64,000 bases of DNA, taken from NCBI GenBank assembly GCA_018881555.1, contig JACAXG010000069.1:496001-560000 (forward strand). Direction: 5' to 3'. Origin of the DNA: Amblyornis subalaris (lineage: Eukaryota; Chordata; Aves; Passeriformes; Ptilonorhynchidae). Of this stretch, positions 25,556 through 38,044 are shown in pieces. The translations under genes were made by a program, and so were the position numbers. Positions within the stretch are counted from its first letter, which is position 1; every line of letters begins with the position of its first letter. The notes beneath the pieces are model-generated. The model was given only the letters and a program-made list of their open reading frames with translations, had not been told where the DNA came from and did no database searches.

Positions 25556-28500
25556 GGTATTTTCTGTTCATAATAAGTAAACATTCTTGAAAAAATTATT
25601 TGTTTTAAAATGTAATATTCTTTTGAGCAGTATGGAGAAAAAGCTGGTCTATGAAAAAAAATTCTTCACTGTGATTTCAATATCATCCTAACTGAATAAT
25701 TTTCCTTGTGTACAAAAATGGTAGATTTCTTCACTGAAACCCATGTAATAAAGAGACCATTTGCTCCTCAGTTCCAATCTTAAATTACTACATGACAGAA
25801 TGTTCTTAAAAAAATGTTGCCTTGGTATACATAAGCAATGCTTACAAAGACAAAAAAACCATGAGAAAGGTACATTTGAGGATAAGATTTTTGTTTTAGA
25901 CAGATCGTGTTGGTGTGGATTGCAAATTAAGCATGTTGTGTAGTTCAAAATGAAAAAAAGTGTATGAGAAGTTTTGCTTTTGTGTTCTTTTTTGTAAATG
26001 GTGAAATCTGTGAATAAATTGAAATTTTCTTGGATACGTTTGTTATTCATAATTATATGTCAAATAATGCCTGCATAATTATTGAGCCTGAATTGATTCA
26101 TAAATGGCTTTTTGCTGGTGCTCAATATTTGACACAGGCTGTGACTCAATGTTTTGAACTGCCTCCTTGCTTGGAATGAACCTGACAGCTCCCTAGCTCT
26201 GGCACTACAGAGGTCAGGGAAATTACTGCAGCTGAAGAAAAGATCAAACATTTTAAAAAATATTCCTTTCATCTCTGCCACCAATGTGAAATACTCATAA
26301 ACAGCAAGAACACCACATTTTTAATAAAGGAAAATATTAATATTCTTGGCATCCCAGTTCCTTTCAACACTTGCCCGTTTAACATTCTAGATATCGCCAC
26401 TGATTCCCTTCAGTGATTGTATTCCTCTTATCCATTTTATGTCATTTAGTTTATCTTTTAATACATTAATTTACTCAGTTAAACATGTTTCTGCTTTGCT
26501 GAGCTTCTTGAGACATGACTAGCTACTAACCTCTATAGGAATAGAGATTTAATATCTATTAGGATCCACTATAATGGATAACAGTATCAAGATGATAACA
26601 TAGAGCACGACAGAGTTTAAAAAAAAAGTTTACTCAAATGAATCTTGATTGGTAAACAAGACAACGGTCTCTGAACGTGACTTTCTGACATATTAGAAGG
26701 TAGGAAATGAGAAATATAATCATGTGAAGAAGACTAGACCTCTTGATTTGCAGTATAAAGGTCATTCAATAAAATTTGCTAAAGAAATACTATAGATTTC
26801 TTTTTAATACAATTGCATCACTTTTTACCAACATCTTAATTCTCAATGGAAGTTCAAATACAGAAAATTTCAGTCCTCTATTTCTGGTAAATAGGTTCTT
26901 TGTTGGAATATTGGAATATTTGCATTGTGTTGGACATTTGTCAGTAATTTTTAACATATTATCAATTATATGAAAGATTCAAGGAAATGATTAAACAGTT
27001 GCAGAATGGTTTCTTTAAGAATATCAGGCCTTGTCTTAGACTTTTGGAGTAGTCTTTAGCGTTTCCCGTTATTGTTTACCCACACATACTTAAAGGCTTA
27101 AAAATAGCAGTTTTAAGCCAAATAAGGCTTGAGGATCTATTGCGGAACTGAATGTGAACTTAAGAGTCTGTAGTGCATCTAGCAAATAAAAAATTATCAA
27201 TAATTTTTCCACATCCAGTTATGATGTTTATTGAGGAGACAAGAAGAGATAAAGGCTGTCATATTTTTAAAAAGAAATATAATGATACAATTTAATCTCT
27301 AAAGCTGCTTTTTTTGGATGGTGGGGTAGAGGAGGTGGAGAGAGTTGTTTGGGTTTTGGTTTGGCTTTGGTTTTGTCTTTCTGTTCTTCTTTCCTCCCAC
27401 AATCCCCCTCCAGATCTGGCAGGTATTCAGGAAAGAGATGATTGTTTAGATAGTTTAAATCCTTTCAGAGATTGCAGATTATTCCTTGAATTTCACCTGG
27501 AAAGCTGGCTTGTTATGTAGAGCCATTTACATGTTCCCCATCCATCTGCTGATGGGGGAAGAATATTGTTCATTAGGTCTTTGATTAATTTATCACTGGT
27601 GTCCAAAGCCACAACGCTCTTAAGGGATGGGCAAGTGGGAAACATCATTCCCTCCCACTCCTGAGCACAGCTGTGTCAGTCCTAAAGACAATCCAGCTCT
27701 TCATTAGCACCTTTTGCAAGAGCCATAGATCTTTTGGCCACAGAACCTATTTAGATTTCCTTATAAGGGCCGTAAGCAAGTATCTAATCAATGTGAATTT
27801 GTGTTTCCAAAATGGAAGCTTTCTGGGTGACTCATGAGGCCTTTAAAAGGCAGCATAAGTGGTCAAAGAGTCAAAGTACCTTATCTTATTGAAAATTTTA
27901 ATGTGCTCATCAATAAGTAGGACTGAAAGATGGCTCTCAGCTCTCTCAACTCTCACCACAAGAGGAATTATCACAAGTGTACTAATCAGAATTGAAGACT
28001 TACTCATTTCTTCTTGGCTGAAATTCAACTTATAAATGAAGAGTCATTCCAGTCAGTTACACTTTCAGAAGGTAAAAGGGAACCCAATTTGCTCACTCTG
28101 TGGTTTTAAAAAAAGGAAAAAAGGCAGAACAACTACTTAATTCCACGAGACACAAATTCTGTGGTGATTCCCCCACAGAATTTTTCTTTCTGGAAGTGGT
28201 GTTAGACCTCACTTTTGAAGTTGCACCGAAAGAAAAATAGTGACAGGGAAGAACATCGGAGATCTTGACATAGAAACTGTAGAGCATGGACCTCCAAAAA
28301 GTATGTATCGACACTGGGAAATTTGCATGCCAAAATTTCTACGTATATTCATCGAGATCAGTCTGTAGAACACAGTCCAGAAAAACTACATTCTATGGGA
28401 ATACAGAAGTTTGCTTTCTTCAGACATTGTGGAAAACTGATTTGGCAGCATGTGCAAGCTGTTTATGAGGGATAAAAAATAAATAAATAAAGTTGAGGCA

Positions 28501-29321
28501 AAAAATTGAGTCACTTCCTTGTTTAGTATTCCAGTCTATTAATAGAGAGTGTTACAGATTGTCTCATCAAGAAGAGAATAAGATCCACTTTTCAGAACAT
28601 CAGTTGTGTCAGTACCACACTAATCTTTCAAAATTTTAATTCTCCAAGACACATGTTAAAATATATTATTACTTTTTGTGGCTACATAATTCAAATATGT
28701 TTGCAAATATGACATAACACTACAAAATATAATCCTAGCTCAAATCAGGTGAGAGGAAATCTTGTCAGTCGGGGTTTTCTGCTCCTAGGATTTTCTTCTC
28801 CTGTTACACTGGGAAATAGCAGAAATCAGTTCACATGAATTAAATCTCTGTCTTTTTGCTGACTTAAACCTTGAAAATGTATGAACCAAATATGTAATTT
28901 AAAAAGTCTAATTAATTAATTTTGTGAAATGTGAAGGCGATTTAGCGCAGTATATTGTAGATCTTAAACAAAACCCAGAGAATACAGGGACTTCAACACT
29001 TTGTTCTACCTCATGAGGTAACAAACACAACCTATGATGTGTCAGACTGAGAATTATTCCAATTTATTTGCTCTGTATTAAGAAATCTTACAGCTTATGA
29101 ATTAAAACAATGAATTTAGTAAAACCAAAATTTCATCTAGATGATAGGTAAACACCCTCAAAACTAAAAAATACTTAAAATTTAAACTATTATTATAACT
29201 TTACTGCTATAAACAAAAGGTGTTTGCGTATTTCTAAATTTTGAGTGTACACAATCAAACTCCCCATATTTAAAGCACTGACACATAGTGAAAGGAATTT
29301 TGGAATTTTACAGTTTAATGC
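25556..29321. other. Unique AT-rich DNA, no gene seen
   Basis: Frames up to 120 codons (25688-26050, minus) overlap opposite-strand frames and show no domain. A low-complexity purine/pyrimidine stretch lies at 27305-27410. A candidate conserved element at 27520-27860 is listed separately. Confidence 0.45.
27520..27860. promoter_or_regulatory. Candidate conserved non-coding element
   Basis: A non-repeat stretch of balanced composition with homeodomain-type cores (TTCATTAG, GATTAATTT, CTAATCAAT) and an AP-1-like TGACTCAT at about 27829. It has no long frame and no transposon landmarks. The call rests on texture and motif density only. Confidence 0.2.
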
Positions 29322-29925
29322 AACTGTACCCTGGGCTGCACCAAAAGAGGCAGGTGAAGGGAGGTAACACTCCCAAACTACTTTGTTCTCATGAGACCTC
29401 ACTTGGAGTACTGCATCCATCTCTTGGCCCCCAACACAAGGACATGGACTAGGTGAAACAGGTCCAGGAGAAGGCCACAAAGATGTTCAAAGGGCTGGAG
29501 CACCTCTTCTGTGAGGGAAGATTGAGATAGTGGAGGTTCTAGAGCCTGGAGAAGAGAAAGGTCTGGGCAGACCTTACTGCATCCTTTCAGTACCTGAAGG
29601 GGGCCTACAGGAAAGGTGGGGAAAAACTTTCTAGCAGGGCCTGTTGTGATATAGCAAGGGGTAATGCTTTTAAACTAAAACAGGACAGATTTAGATTAGA
29701 TTAAAGGAATAAATTTTTTACAATAAGGGTAATGAAACACTGTAACAGGTTGACTGGAGAGGTGATAGATGTCCCATCCAGGAAATATTCAAAGTCGGGT
29801 TGGACAGGACTAGTAACAACACGATCTAGTTGAAGATGGCCCTGTGAATTGTAGAGGGTTTGGAACTAGATGACCATTAAAGGTCCCATCCAAACCAATC
29901 TGTTCTATGATTCTATAATAAAAAT
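29322..29925 (+). mobile_element. CR1 LINE 3' fragment
   Basis: A 5'-truncated CR1 copy. Landmarks in order are TGGAGTACTGCATCCA, GAGAAGGCCACAAAGATG, CAGTACCTGAAGGGGGCC, TTTAGATTAGATTA and the tail GTTCTATGATTCTATAAT at about 29908-29925. It is more diverged from the CR1 pattern than copies A and B, with many substitutions and small deletions, so it is probably an older insertion. Confidence 0.93.
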
Positions 29926-32900
29926 CTACAGAGCAAAGTTTTCTGAGCTGAAAAAAAGCAAAATGGGATTCCCATGTTGCTGGCATCTATTGACTCAGGA
30001 CAACCTATAAATAGATTTCAATTTGCTTGAAAGAGTACTTGAATCTGTTGGATGTTTTTTTTTCCTAACCTTTCCTTTTATCTTCAGCCTGTATGTGGTC
30101 AAAGTGCATATAAAAAAAAAAATGGATGCATTTCCCTGACTAGGTAAAGCTAATTAGTTAGTAGGACAAGGCTGACATCATATTTGTAAAGTTGCCAAAG
30201 GCATAAAATTCAGGAGTGTTTTCGTCCAGGTAAAAAATTTACAAAAGGCTTTCAAATCCATGCATTTTTTTCTACAAAAGTGGACATAAGTGAGACCACT
30301 TACACCAGTCCTGTATTTCCTGCAGGGCCTTCGAGAAAGAATCTGAAACAGCTGCAGAACCTACAATTTTTTAAGTCTAAAGTCCAAATGACACTCTTAA
30401 AAATATCTGCTAAACAAAAGGACAGTTTCAAATGATATATGGATAGCACTGATATTTATTGTTGTGACTGTTTGGCAGAATAGTGGGTAAACTTGGCTAT
30501 GTAGCTCCCAGCACTATCCAACCAGGAAGCTCAATCTCACAAGCCAGCACTCCAGTATTTTTAGGACAAACAGTGTCTTTTGGGGGCAAAAATATTCTCT
30601 TCCACATTCTAGATAAATTACATGTTTACCAGAGCTTCTGGGTTGAAACTATAAACAAAAAAAAGCATCTGGAGAACTTCAGTCTGAAATTATTAGGTAA
30701 AAAGAAAATCCTGTCATAAGATATTGACTATGGTTTGAAAGTTTTACTATCCTTTTCCTTAAATTTCTGTATCACACCATTGTCCAAGCAAGAGAGGAAG
30801 ATTGAAAAAGACAATCAGTCTCTCTGCTCTTCCATTGGATTCCTTCTGTACTCTTTAAGGCTGCTGCTGTTTTATGTTTTACCTATTAAAACTGAAGTAA
30901 AACAAATAGTAACTAAAAACTCTAACAAAATAAATGCATACACTTACAAGTTTTAAGTGTCCTGCAGTAATCATAAACTGTCTTCAAAGGTTAATAGCAT
31001 GCCAAAACATCAAAAATTATTATGAAATAATTAAATTGTCCAGAAATGACAGTATATCTGAGAGCATTCTTCTTCAGTTTTGGCTAATTGTTAAGTTTAT
31101 CTTATTTCTTTCTTCATATTGTTGGTGACATAATTTTGTTGTATCTTTTAATGGTCACAAAAATATTATCTATAACAGATATTTTTAGCTGTTTTCATTA
31201 TTTGACAGTTTTGACAGACATTATTGATTTGGCCGGCAACTGTGGCTAACCAGAAGGGGACAATGTGACAGTTTTATGTAACAAAAGGCACAGTGTCATG
31301 TCAACTGAACTAAATGTTGTACAAAGTGACAGCAGGACAAAAATGCCTTTCAGACTTAATTTTCTGCTTCATTTTTTCTACCATCAATACATAAGGCAGT
31401 GCAGTAGGTGACACAAATTAGCAGGATAGAGCAAAAGGTCTATCCCTGTTTCTGTTGCTATACTTGACTTCCTTCCACTAAGGTAATCTCCAATTATTTT
31501 AAGCGTGAATGAAAAAGAAGAGCGGCTTATAGTAATCAACCTACCTGTTTACGAGAAAATATATCCCTTATCAGGATTCTTTATGTCTTTCTCGTAGGTG
31601 GCTTTTTGGAAAAGATGAAAGAAAAAAGTCCCCCATCTGCTAGGTCATGCCTACAAGACACATTCTGTCAAGTCTTAAAAGCAACAAGAGCTTTGCCTGT
31701 GGGATACCTATAATTATTATGTGGAGGGGCCTTGCGCCTGCTGTAGCTCATTGTTCTGCTAACACAACCCGAATGAGAACAGTGGCTCCAGGCTGTGAGT
31801 TGATAAAGTGCAACTTTTCGATTTTGCTCTTCTATGGCTGTAGCATTGTGCAGACTCTGTGAGTGACATCTTTGGCCTTCCTTTGGGCTGAGCAGATTGA
31901 ATCTGTCACGCTGAGTTAAACAATGACTAGGGGACACAACCTTAGCAGGGCCTGTCATTTTTTCCCACTAATTCAATCTACATTTAATCAATGAAAGTAA
32001 TTTCTTGTTTGTTTAAGTCTCATATCCAATGGATCGAGGGGATCCTGAAGTACTGCACCTCCACCCTGACCTTCCCCCGTGTTAAAACTTGGACTAGTAT
32101 ATCAAGAATGGAATTAGTGAAAATTGCACATTTCAAGGTTGTCATGTTGCTCACTATATATTTAGTCTCCTTTCGTGTTTATATATAGCATCTGAGTGTC
32201 ATTTTCCAGGTCAGTTTTCTCACAGATTCAGTGAAAAAGAAATTGGTTGAAGTTATATCTCACAACAGCAACAGCAATGGACTGTTAAGAAATATAATGC
32301 ACTCTCTTTACAGGAGCATACATACAGGAGCATTCAGTGGTTGTCCACATGTATGTCTCATCTGTAAAGATCCTAATGTAAGGACATTTCTTCCTAGATA
32401 CAGGCTAGCACTGTTATTGAAAGTAACCAGTAGTGACTTATGCAAGTTCAAGGACTTTATTGATCGGTTTAGCTGGTCTTAATCAAAATCTGTCTTCTTT
32501 TCCACTCATAGTGATTAAATAAGTCTAAGAGAGCCTGACATCAAGTCTTTGACTTTTTATTGGTTCTCAGCAAGTGCTGTGCTCAGCACTTCAGCAGCCA
32601 GCGGCTACCAGGCAGGAAGCTAAAAACTCAAGGAAAGTTTCAAAAGAGAAAAAAATTCTAAATCCACACAAGTTAAATATATCAAGGAGAAGCAAGAGAC
32701 CAAGTACAAATTTTCATGCTTTCGGAATGTTTTGGGACTTTTTTAATAAACAGTATGTTCCGAACAACCAGAAGAAGGAAATCAGTAGTTGTTCAATCAT
32801 AAATATGAGTGGGAAAAAAAGCTGTATTTTTGAATTATATTCAATATTTTAAACTGATTTTGCCTGGTTAATCTGGGAAGATTCTGGAAAGAAAAACAAG

Positions 32901-33084
32901 CAAGAAAAAGAAATCAACTATGATTTTTAGGTAACATATATTTTCTCTTTATAAAAAAGTGTAATTCTGTAAATACATTTACACATAAAGATATTTCCAC
33001 TAACTGGTGGAAGTTTCAAAAGATATATGGATAGCACGGTGCTTTCTAAAGGCATGAGCAGAAATTGAAAATATGTTCTCTGCT
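29926..33084. other. Unique DNA, no gene seen
   Basis: Short frames only (up to 96 codons). Poly(A)/poly(T) tracts occur near 30055 and 30110. The part at 31220-31960 is listed separately as a candidate conserved element. Confidence 0.45.
31220..31960. promoter_or_regulatory. Candidate conserved non-coding element
   Basis: About 740 bp of balanced composition with no transposon landmarks and no frame beyond 96 codons. Small E-box, TAAT and GATA-type motifs are scattered through it. Its even texture differs from the AT-rich flanks. I cannot test conservation, so a regulatory role is inference. Confidence 0.22.
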
Positions 33085-34140
33085 TGATTATTCCCTTTGA
33101 GAATACCAGGTTGGAAGGGGAGCTCAAGGATCATATGGTCCAATCTATTGTCACAAAAGCACGGTCCAGACAAGATGGCCCAGAATCCTGTTCACATGAA
33201 TCTTTAAAGTGTTCAGCACTGGGGAAGCCACCACTTCCCTTGGGAATTGTTGCAATAGCTGATTGTTCTCATTGTGAAAAATTTTCCTCTTGTCTCCAGT
33301 TACAGTCTCCCCAGGATTAGCTTGTGTCCATTAGACACTTTCTTATGCAACTCCATGTGGAAAGGTCTTCCTGCAGGGTGAATTTGCTTTACAAAGTGTC
33401 CACTTCCTCTCTCAATTTGGTATCATCAGCAAACTTTCAGGGTTTATCAGGATCCCACCACAGATCACTTGTGAAGAAATCAAGCAGTGCTGGGCCCAAT
33501 GCTGATCCCTGGGGACCCCACCTGTGACAGGTTGCCAGGCTGAAAAGGAGTGACGTACCACCACCCTCTGGTGGCAGATACCACCTACTAGCTACCACCA
33601 ACTAGCCTGTCAGCCAGTTCCCCATCCACTGCATGGACTACTTCACTAGACTGTAACACACCGGGTTTTCTGGGAAGAGGCTGTGACAAAACACATCAAA
33701 ACCCTCGGAGGAACCCAGGTAGACCATGTCCGCTGCTCATCCCAAGTAAGTTTATCAGGTTACTCTGTTGTAGAAGGCAATCAAGTTTGTCATTCACGAT
33801 TTGCTCTTGGTGAATCCATGCTGGCTTTTCCAAGTCACATGCTTCATCTGACTTGTGACAGTCCACAGGAGGATTCATTCTATAACTTTCCCAGGGACTA
33901 AAGTAAGACATGAGCCTATAATTTCCTAGAACCTCCTCTAAGCCCTTCTTGTTAATGGGGGTGACATTAGCTTTCTTTCGTCCTACTGAGAAATCCCCCA
34001 ATCTCCTTGATATCTCTAAGATTATGGAGAGTGGCCTCACAATGAAATCAGGTTTCTTAACACTCTCCCAGTGGATATTTTCAGGGCCCATTGATTTGTA
34101 GCCAAAATTTCTTGGTCCTAATCTCCTGGAAGGCAGCATA
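33085..34140 (-). mobile_element. CR1 LINE copy, internally deleted
   Basis: A minus-strand CR1 copy that keeps part of the reverse-transcriptase region and the 3' end but lacks the middle. In the frame at 33696-34139, residues near KKANVTPINKKG match the conserved start of the CR1 reverse-transcriptase palm. The catalytic motif FADDTKL is readable at 33413-33433 in another frame, so frameshifts have broken the reading frame. The motif lies about 320 bp from the 3' end. In the copy at 35001-37060 the same distance is about 855 bp, so roughly 530 bp are missing here. The element is dead. Confidence 0.9.
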
Positions 34141-35000
34141 CCTAGTGTGACTCCCTGTCAGGCCAGAGATACACTCTCAGTGCCCTGTAACAGAGACACT
34201 CACTATGTGCTCTTGTTCTATTTTGGGGTAAACTCTGTGTGCTTCTGGTATGGTTTCTCCTTGCAGACCTTACTCACAGATTAAAGCTTCATATCTGTTT
34301 TTTATTGTAAAATATCAAGGGGTGGAGATTGAAGCATAATCCTGCTTGTGGGGCCACCAGGATCCAAGCTGCTGTATTTTCTTTAGGGTCCCTCATAGGA
34401 ACATGGTTCTGAAACCACTTGTCTATCTCTATAGCACCAAGCCTTTTAAATGTTTCCTTCAGCTCAGACGGCTGATGCAACAGATACCAACCCGTGCACT
34501 TTTTGCAGATACTTGCCTGCTCTCTAGGAGAAGGGTCTGTGCACTTGTTACTGCCTACTGGCTGTACTAAGTCTCCTTCCTTATATACTTCGAGTGTAAG
34601 CATAAGATCTCTCAGCGGCTTTCTCTGTAGAAACACCGGTTTTAAGTCTGAGGTGAGTGCTTACCATCCTAAAAGAGACCTAGAGCACTTCTGTGGCACT
34701 ACAGGAAGTACCTCCTCACATGCCCTCCTGCACAAACCACTGCACCCTCTCTATTCCTGTTTGCCCTTCCTGGTCTCAGCTCTACCCAGGGCTATTTCAA
34801 TCCCAGCAGTTGCTGCTGGCAAGCCCAAGCTGCACCAGCCTCCCTTTCTACAGCTGCCAGCTTCTGGTGGGGTTCTGTGCTCTGTGTTGGGTTTCCCTGA
34901 CTCCAAGAACACTGCTGTACCCCTCGATCCAGCAGCCAGTTATGGAACTTACTGCTGCTGCCTCTGTGTACCTCAAGGCTGAGTCGTTGTTTAATGCAAA
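34141..35000 (-). other. Unrecognised segment with 115-codon frame between CR1 copies
   Basis: This GC-richer segment sits between two same-strand CR1 copies. On the minus strand a 115-codon frame (34289-34636) has a protein-like composition. It is rich in charged residues, carries a CKKC pair near the middle, and has a C-terminal half with several Trp, Pro and Asn residues. An AATAAA on the minus strand (34301-34306) overlaps its end, as in a retrotransposed or viral-type transcript end. A 162-codon frame on the opposite strand (34494-34982) is Ser/Pro/Leu-rich and looks like a shadow. I do not recognise the family. It may be part of an endogenous retroelement, a CR1-associated insert, or chance. 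Confidence 0.3.
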
Positions 35001-37060
35001 AAGATCACAGAACATGCTGAGTTGGAAGGGACCCAGAACGATGATCGAGTCCAGCTCTTGGCCCTGCACAGGACCATCCCCAAGAGTCACATCATTTGCC
35101 TGAGAGCATTGTCAAAATGCCTCTTGACCTCTGTCAAGTTTGGTGCTGTGACCACTGTCCTGGGGAGCCTGTTCCAGTATCCAGCTGCAACCCCTTGGGT
35201 GAAGAACCTTTTTCTAGTATCCAACTTAAATCTCCCCTGACATAATTTCAGGCCACTCCCTCTGGTCCTGTCACTGGTCACACAGAAAAGAGATCAGTGC
35301 CTGCCCCTGCTCCTTCCCTCATGAGAAAGTTGCAACTGCAGTGAGATCTCCCCTCAGCCTCCTCTTCTCCACGCTGAACAAACCAAGTGACCTCAGCTGC
35401 TCCTCGTACAGCTTCCCCTCCAAACTCTTCACCATCTCTGTTGCCCTCCTTTGGACACTCTCTAGTAATTTAATGTCTTTCTTATATTGTGGCACTCAAA
35501 ACTGCCCCAGAGCTTGAGGTGAGGTGCCCCAGCGCAGAGCAGAGCAGGACAATCCCCTCGCTTGCCATGTTGGCGATGCTGTGCCTGATGCCAGGACACG
35601 CTTGGCCCTCCTGGCTGCCAGGGCACTGCTGACTCATATCCAACTTGCAATCGACCAGGAACCCCAGGGCCCTTTCTGCAGTGCTGCTCTCCAGCCTCTC
35701 ATTCCCCAGTCTGTCCATATATCCAGGTTTGCCCCACTCCGGGTGCAGAAACTGTCCCTGTTGAACTCCATATGGTTGGTGATCGCACATCTCTCCAATT
35801 TGTCGAGGTCTCCCTGCAAGGCCTCCCTGCCCTCAAGGGAGTCAACAGCTCCTCCCAGTTTTGTATCATCTGTGAACCTGCTTAGTGTCCCTTCCAGTCC
35901 TGCCTCCAAATCATTTATGAAGATGTTGAAGAGCACAGGGCTGAGAATAGAACCCTGTGGAACCCCACTAGTGACAGGTCCCCAGTCTGATGTCACCCCA
36001 GTCACTGCAACACTTTGTGCCTGACCCATGAGCCAGTTGCTCACCCATCCCATGATGTGTTTATCCAGCTGCAAGCTGGAAGGATAGAAGAAGGATACAG
36101 TGAAAGACAGGATCGAAATCTTTACTGAAATCCAAAAAGATCGCATCAACTGGGTTCCTTTGATCAACTGTGTTACCTTGTCATAAAAGGAGATCAGGTT
36201 TGATAAGCAGGACTTTCCTGTCATGAAGCTGTGCTGGCTGTGACCAATGACTGCATTGTGTCTCAGATGTTTTTCCCCCCACAATAATCTTGTCCATAAC
36301 TTTACCAGACACTGATGTGAGACCGACAGGCCTGTAGTTTCCAAGCCTTCTTGAAATTTGCCCTTCCTGATAATCAGGAAAATGTTCACCAGTTTCCAGT
36401 CAGCTGGGAGCTTTCCAGATTTCCAAGACTGCTCCAAAATCATTGAGAGAGCTTTTGCAATGACATCAGCCAGCTCTTTGAGGATTGCGGGATGAATCCC
36501 ATCAGGCCCCATAGATTAGCAGGGATCCAGCTGGAGCAGCCAGTACTGCACAGTTTCAGGGTTGACTGGGAATTGATCATTCCCACAGTCATGGTCCTCC
36601 AGCTCCGGGCACTGAGACCCCCTGGGTCCATCATCTGTGTTGAAGACAGAGACAAATAATGAATTAAAAATCTCTGCATTGTCCCTGTTCCTGCTTGTGA
36701 GGTGACCACCCTCATTCTGTAGTGGGCTGATGTTGTTTCTACACAGCCTTTTGCCATTAATGTATTTGAAAAAATTCTTTTATTGTACCCCACATTTCTG
36801 GCCGGCTTCAAATCCAGTTCAGCTTTGGCTGCACATATTTTCTCCCTACAGTGGTGGCAGTATCTCTATTCTTCTAATGTCACCTGACCTTTCTTCCATA
36901 TACATCTTCCTTTTTTGCCTTATTTCCACGGGAAGATTCCTGTTCAGACAAGCTGGCCTTCTGTCTCACCTGCTTGACTTGCAACATTTGGATACCAGAA
37001 CAGCCTTCAAAGAACATTGGTAGCATCACAGACCTGCCTCATTTTGTGTCTCAAGGAATT
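35001..37060 (-). mobile_element. CR1 LINE, 2-kb copy with RT motifs
   Basis: The longest CR1 copy in the window, on the minus strand and 5' truncated (full CR1 is about 4.5 kb). The 5' part (about 36500-37060) matches the linker upstream of the reverse transcriptase. The 292-codon frame at 35634-36512 covers much of the RT domain: [14 protein letters not shown] at its start, [20 protein letters not shown] at about 35907-35967 and the catalytic box as FTDDTKL at 35856-35876. The usual box has Ala in place of Thr; both Asp residues are kept. Between about residues 50 and 110 the frame departs from the family pattern, and upstream sequence continues in a different frame (36440-36811), so frameshifts have inactivated it. 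The 3' UTR follows down to 35001. Confidence 0.95.
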
Positions 37061-38044
37061 CTTCTTTACTGCTGCTTATTTATGATAAAACAGAAGGTGT
37101 AGGAACACCTTCCTTTAGAACTGCACAGCTGAGTAACTGAGGAAAGAAAAGCCTGTTTACTCAATGCTCAATCCTTCTTCAAATAATGCTAAACTCCAGG
37201 TGGTACATCCAGACTGCTAGTGCATCATGCCAAAATAAGAATCAAAGAGGCAAACTTTGTGAAATTTTCCGACCACACCTAACAGATCTTCTTCTCGGAA
37301 AGCTCACCCACATGAGCCAAAGGGTAAGGAAGGACTTCTGCTGTGTTAAGAGCACCAGGTCTTCATCAGCAGAAGCTCAGTCCCACAAAATGACAAGCTC
37401 ACGCAGCGGGACTGTGTGCTGGAGGAGTGCACACAGTAATGGCTTCGGGTCCTAATGCAATCTATCTCTGCTTGGCTTGCGAGCATGGACTCAGGCTATA
37501 ACAGCATTAGTAAGAATATATGACAGAAATAAAATAATATGATTTTATTCCAAGATAAATGAAAAGATTATGTGGCAGGGAGGTTTCAAAACAAAGTTCA
37601 TTTGATTTTGGGAAGCAGTAATAGTATAGCACATCACTACTGGCTTACCAGGTGCAGGTATTTGACATTCAAAAGACACAGGATGCTCAAAAAATGCCAC
37701 ACAAATTAAAAGGAATTTGAGGAAAACAAATATGATTAATTAATTTTATGCTTTAAAATGTAACAATAGTAATGCACATACACGTGGTTCAAACACCTTA
37801 TGAATAATTGAGTACAGCATGAAAACTGCTGAGAACTTAGCAGATATTTTAAAAATCCTTCTGCTTATCAGCAGACTCAGATAATGAAACATGAACAGTT
37901 ATTCCTATCATCTAGCCAATTACTTTTGGAAGTAGGATTGCTCTACAAATTTTCACTACTGTTAATATGATCTTATTTTTCTCTAAATCCCTTGCGATTT
38001 TAATAACTTTACAAGCATGTCCATACACTTTTATATGGGAAACG
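37061..38044. other. Unique DNA, no gene seen
   Basis: AT-rich, with an 89-codon frame at 37186-37455 lacking any recognised domain. It separates two CR1 copies of opposite orientation. Confidence 0.45.

Noticed and set aside
34494..34982. 162-codon open frame on the plus strand
   Set aside because: Overlaps the more protein-like minus-strand frame, is Ser/Pro/Leu-rich and shows no domain.
35001..37060. Possible full-length active CR1
   Set aside because: Lacks the 5' half, and the RT frame is broken by shifts and stops.
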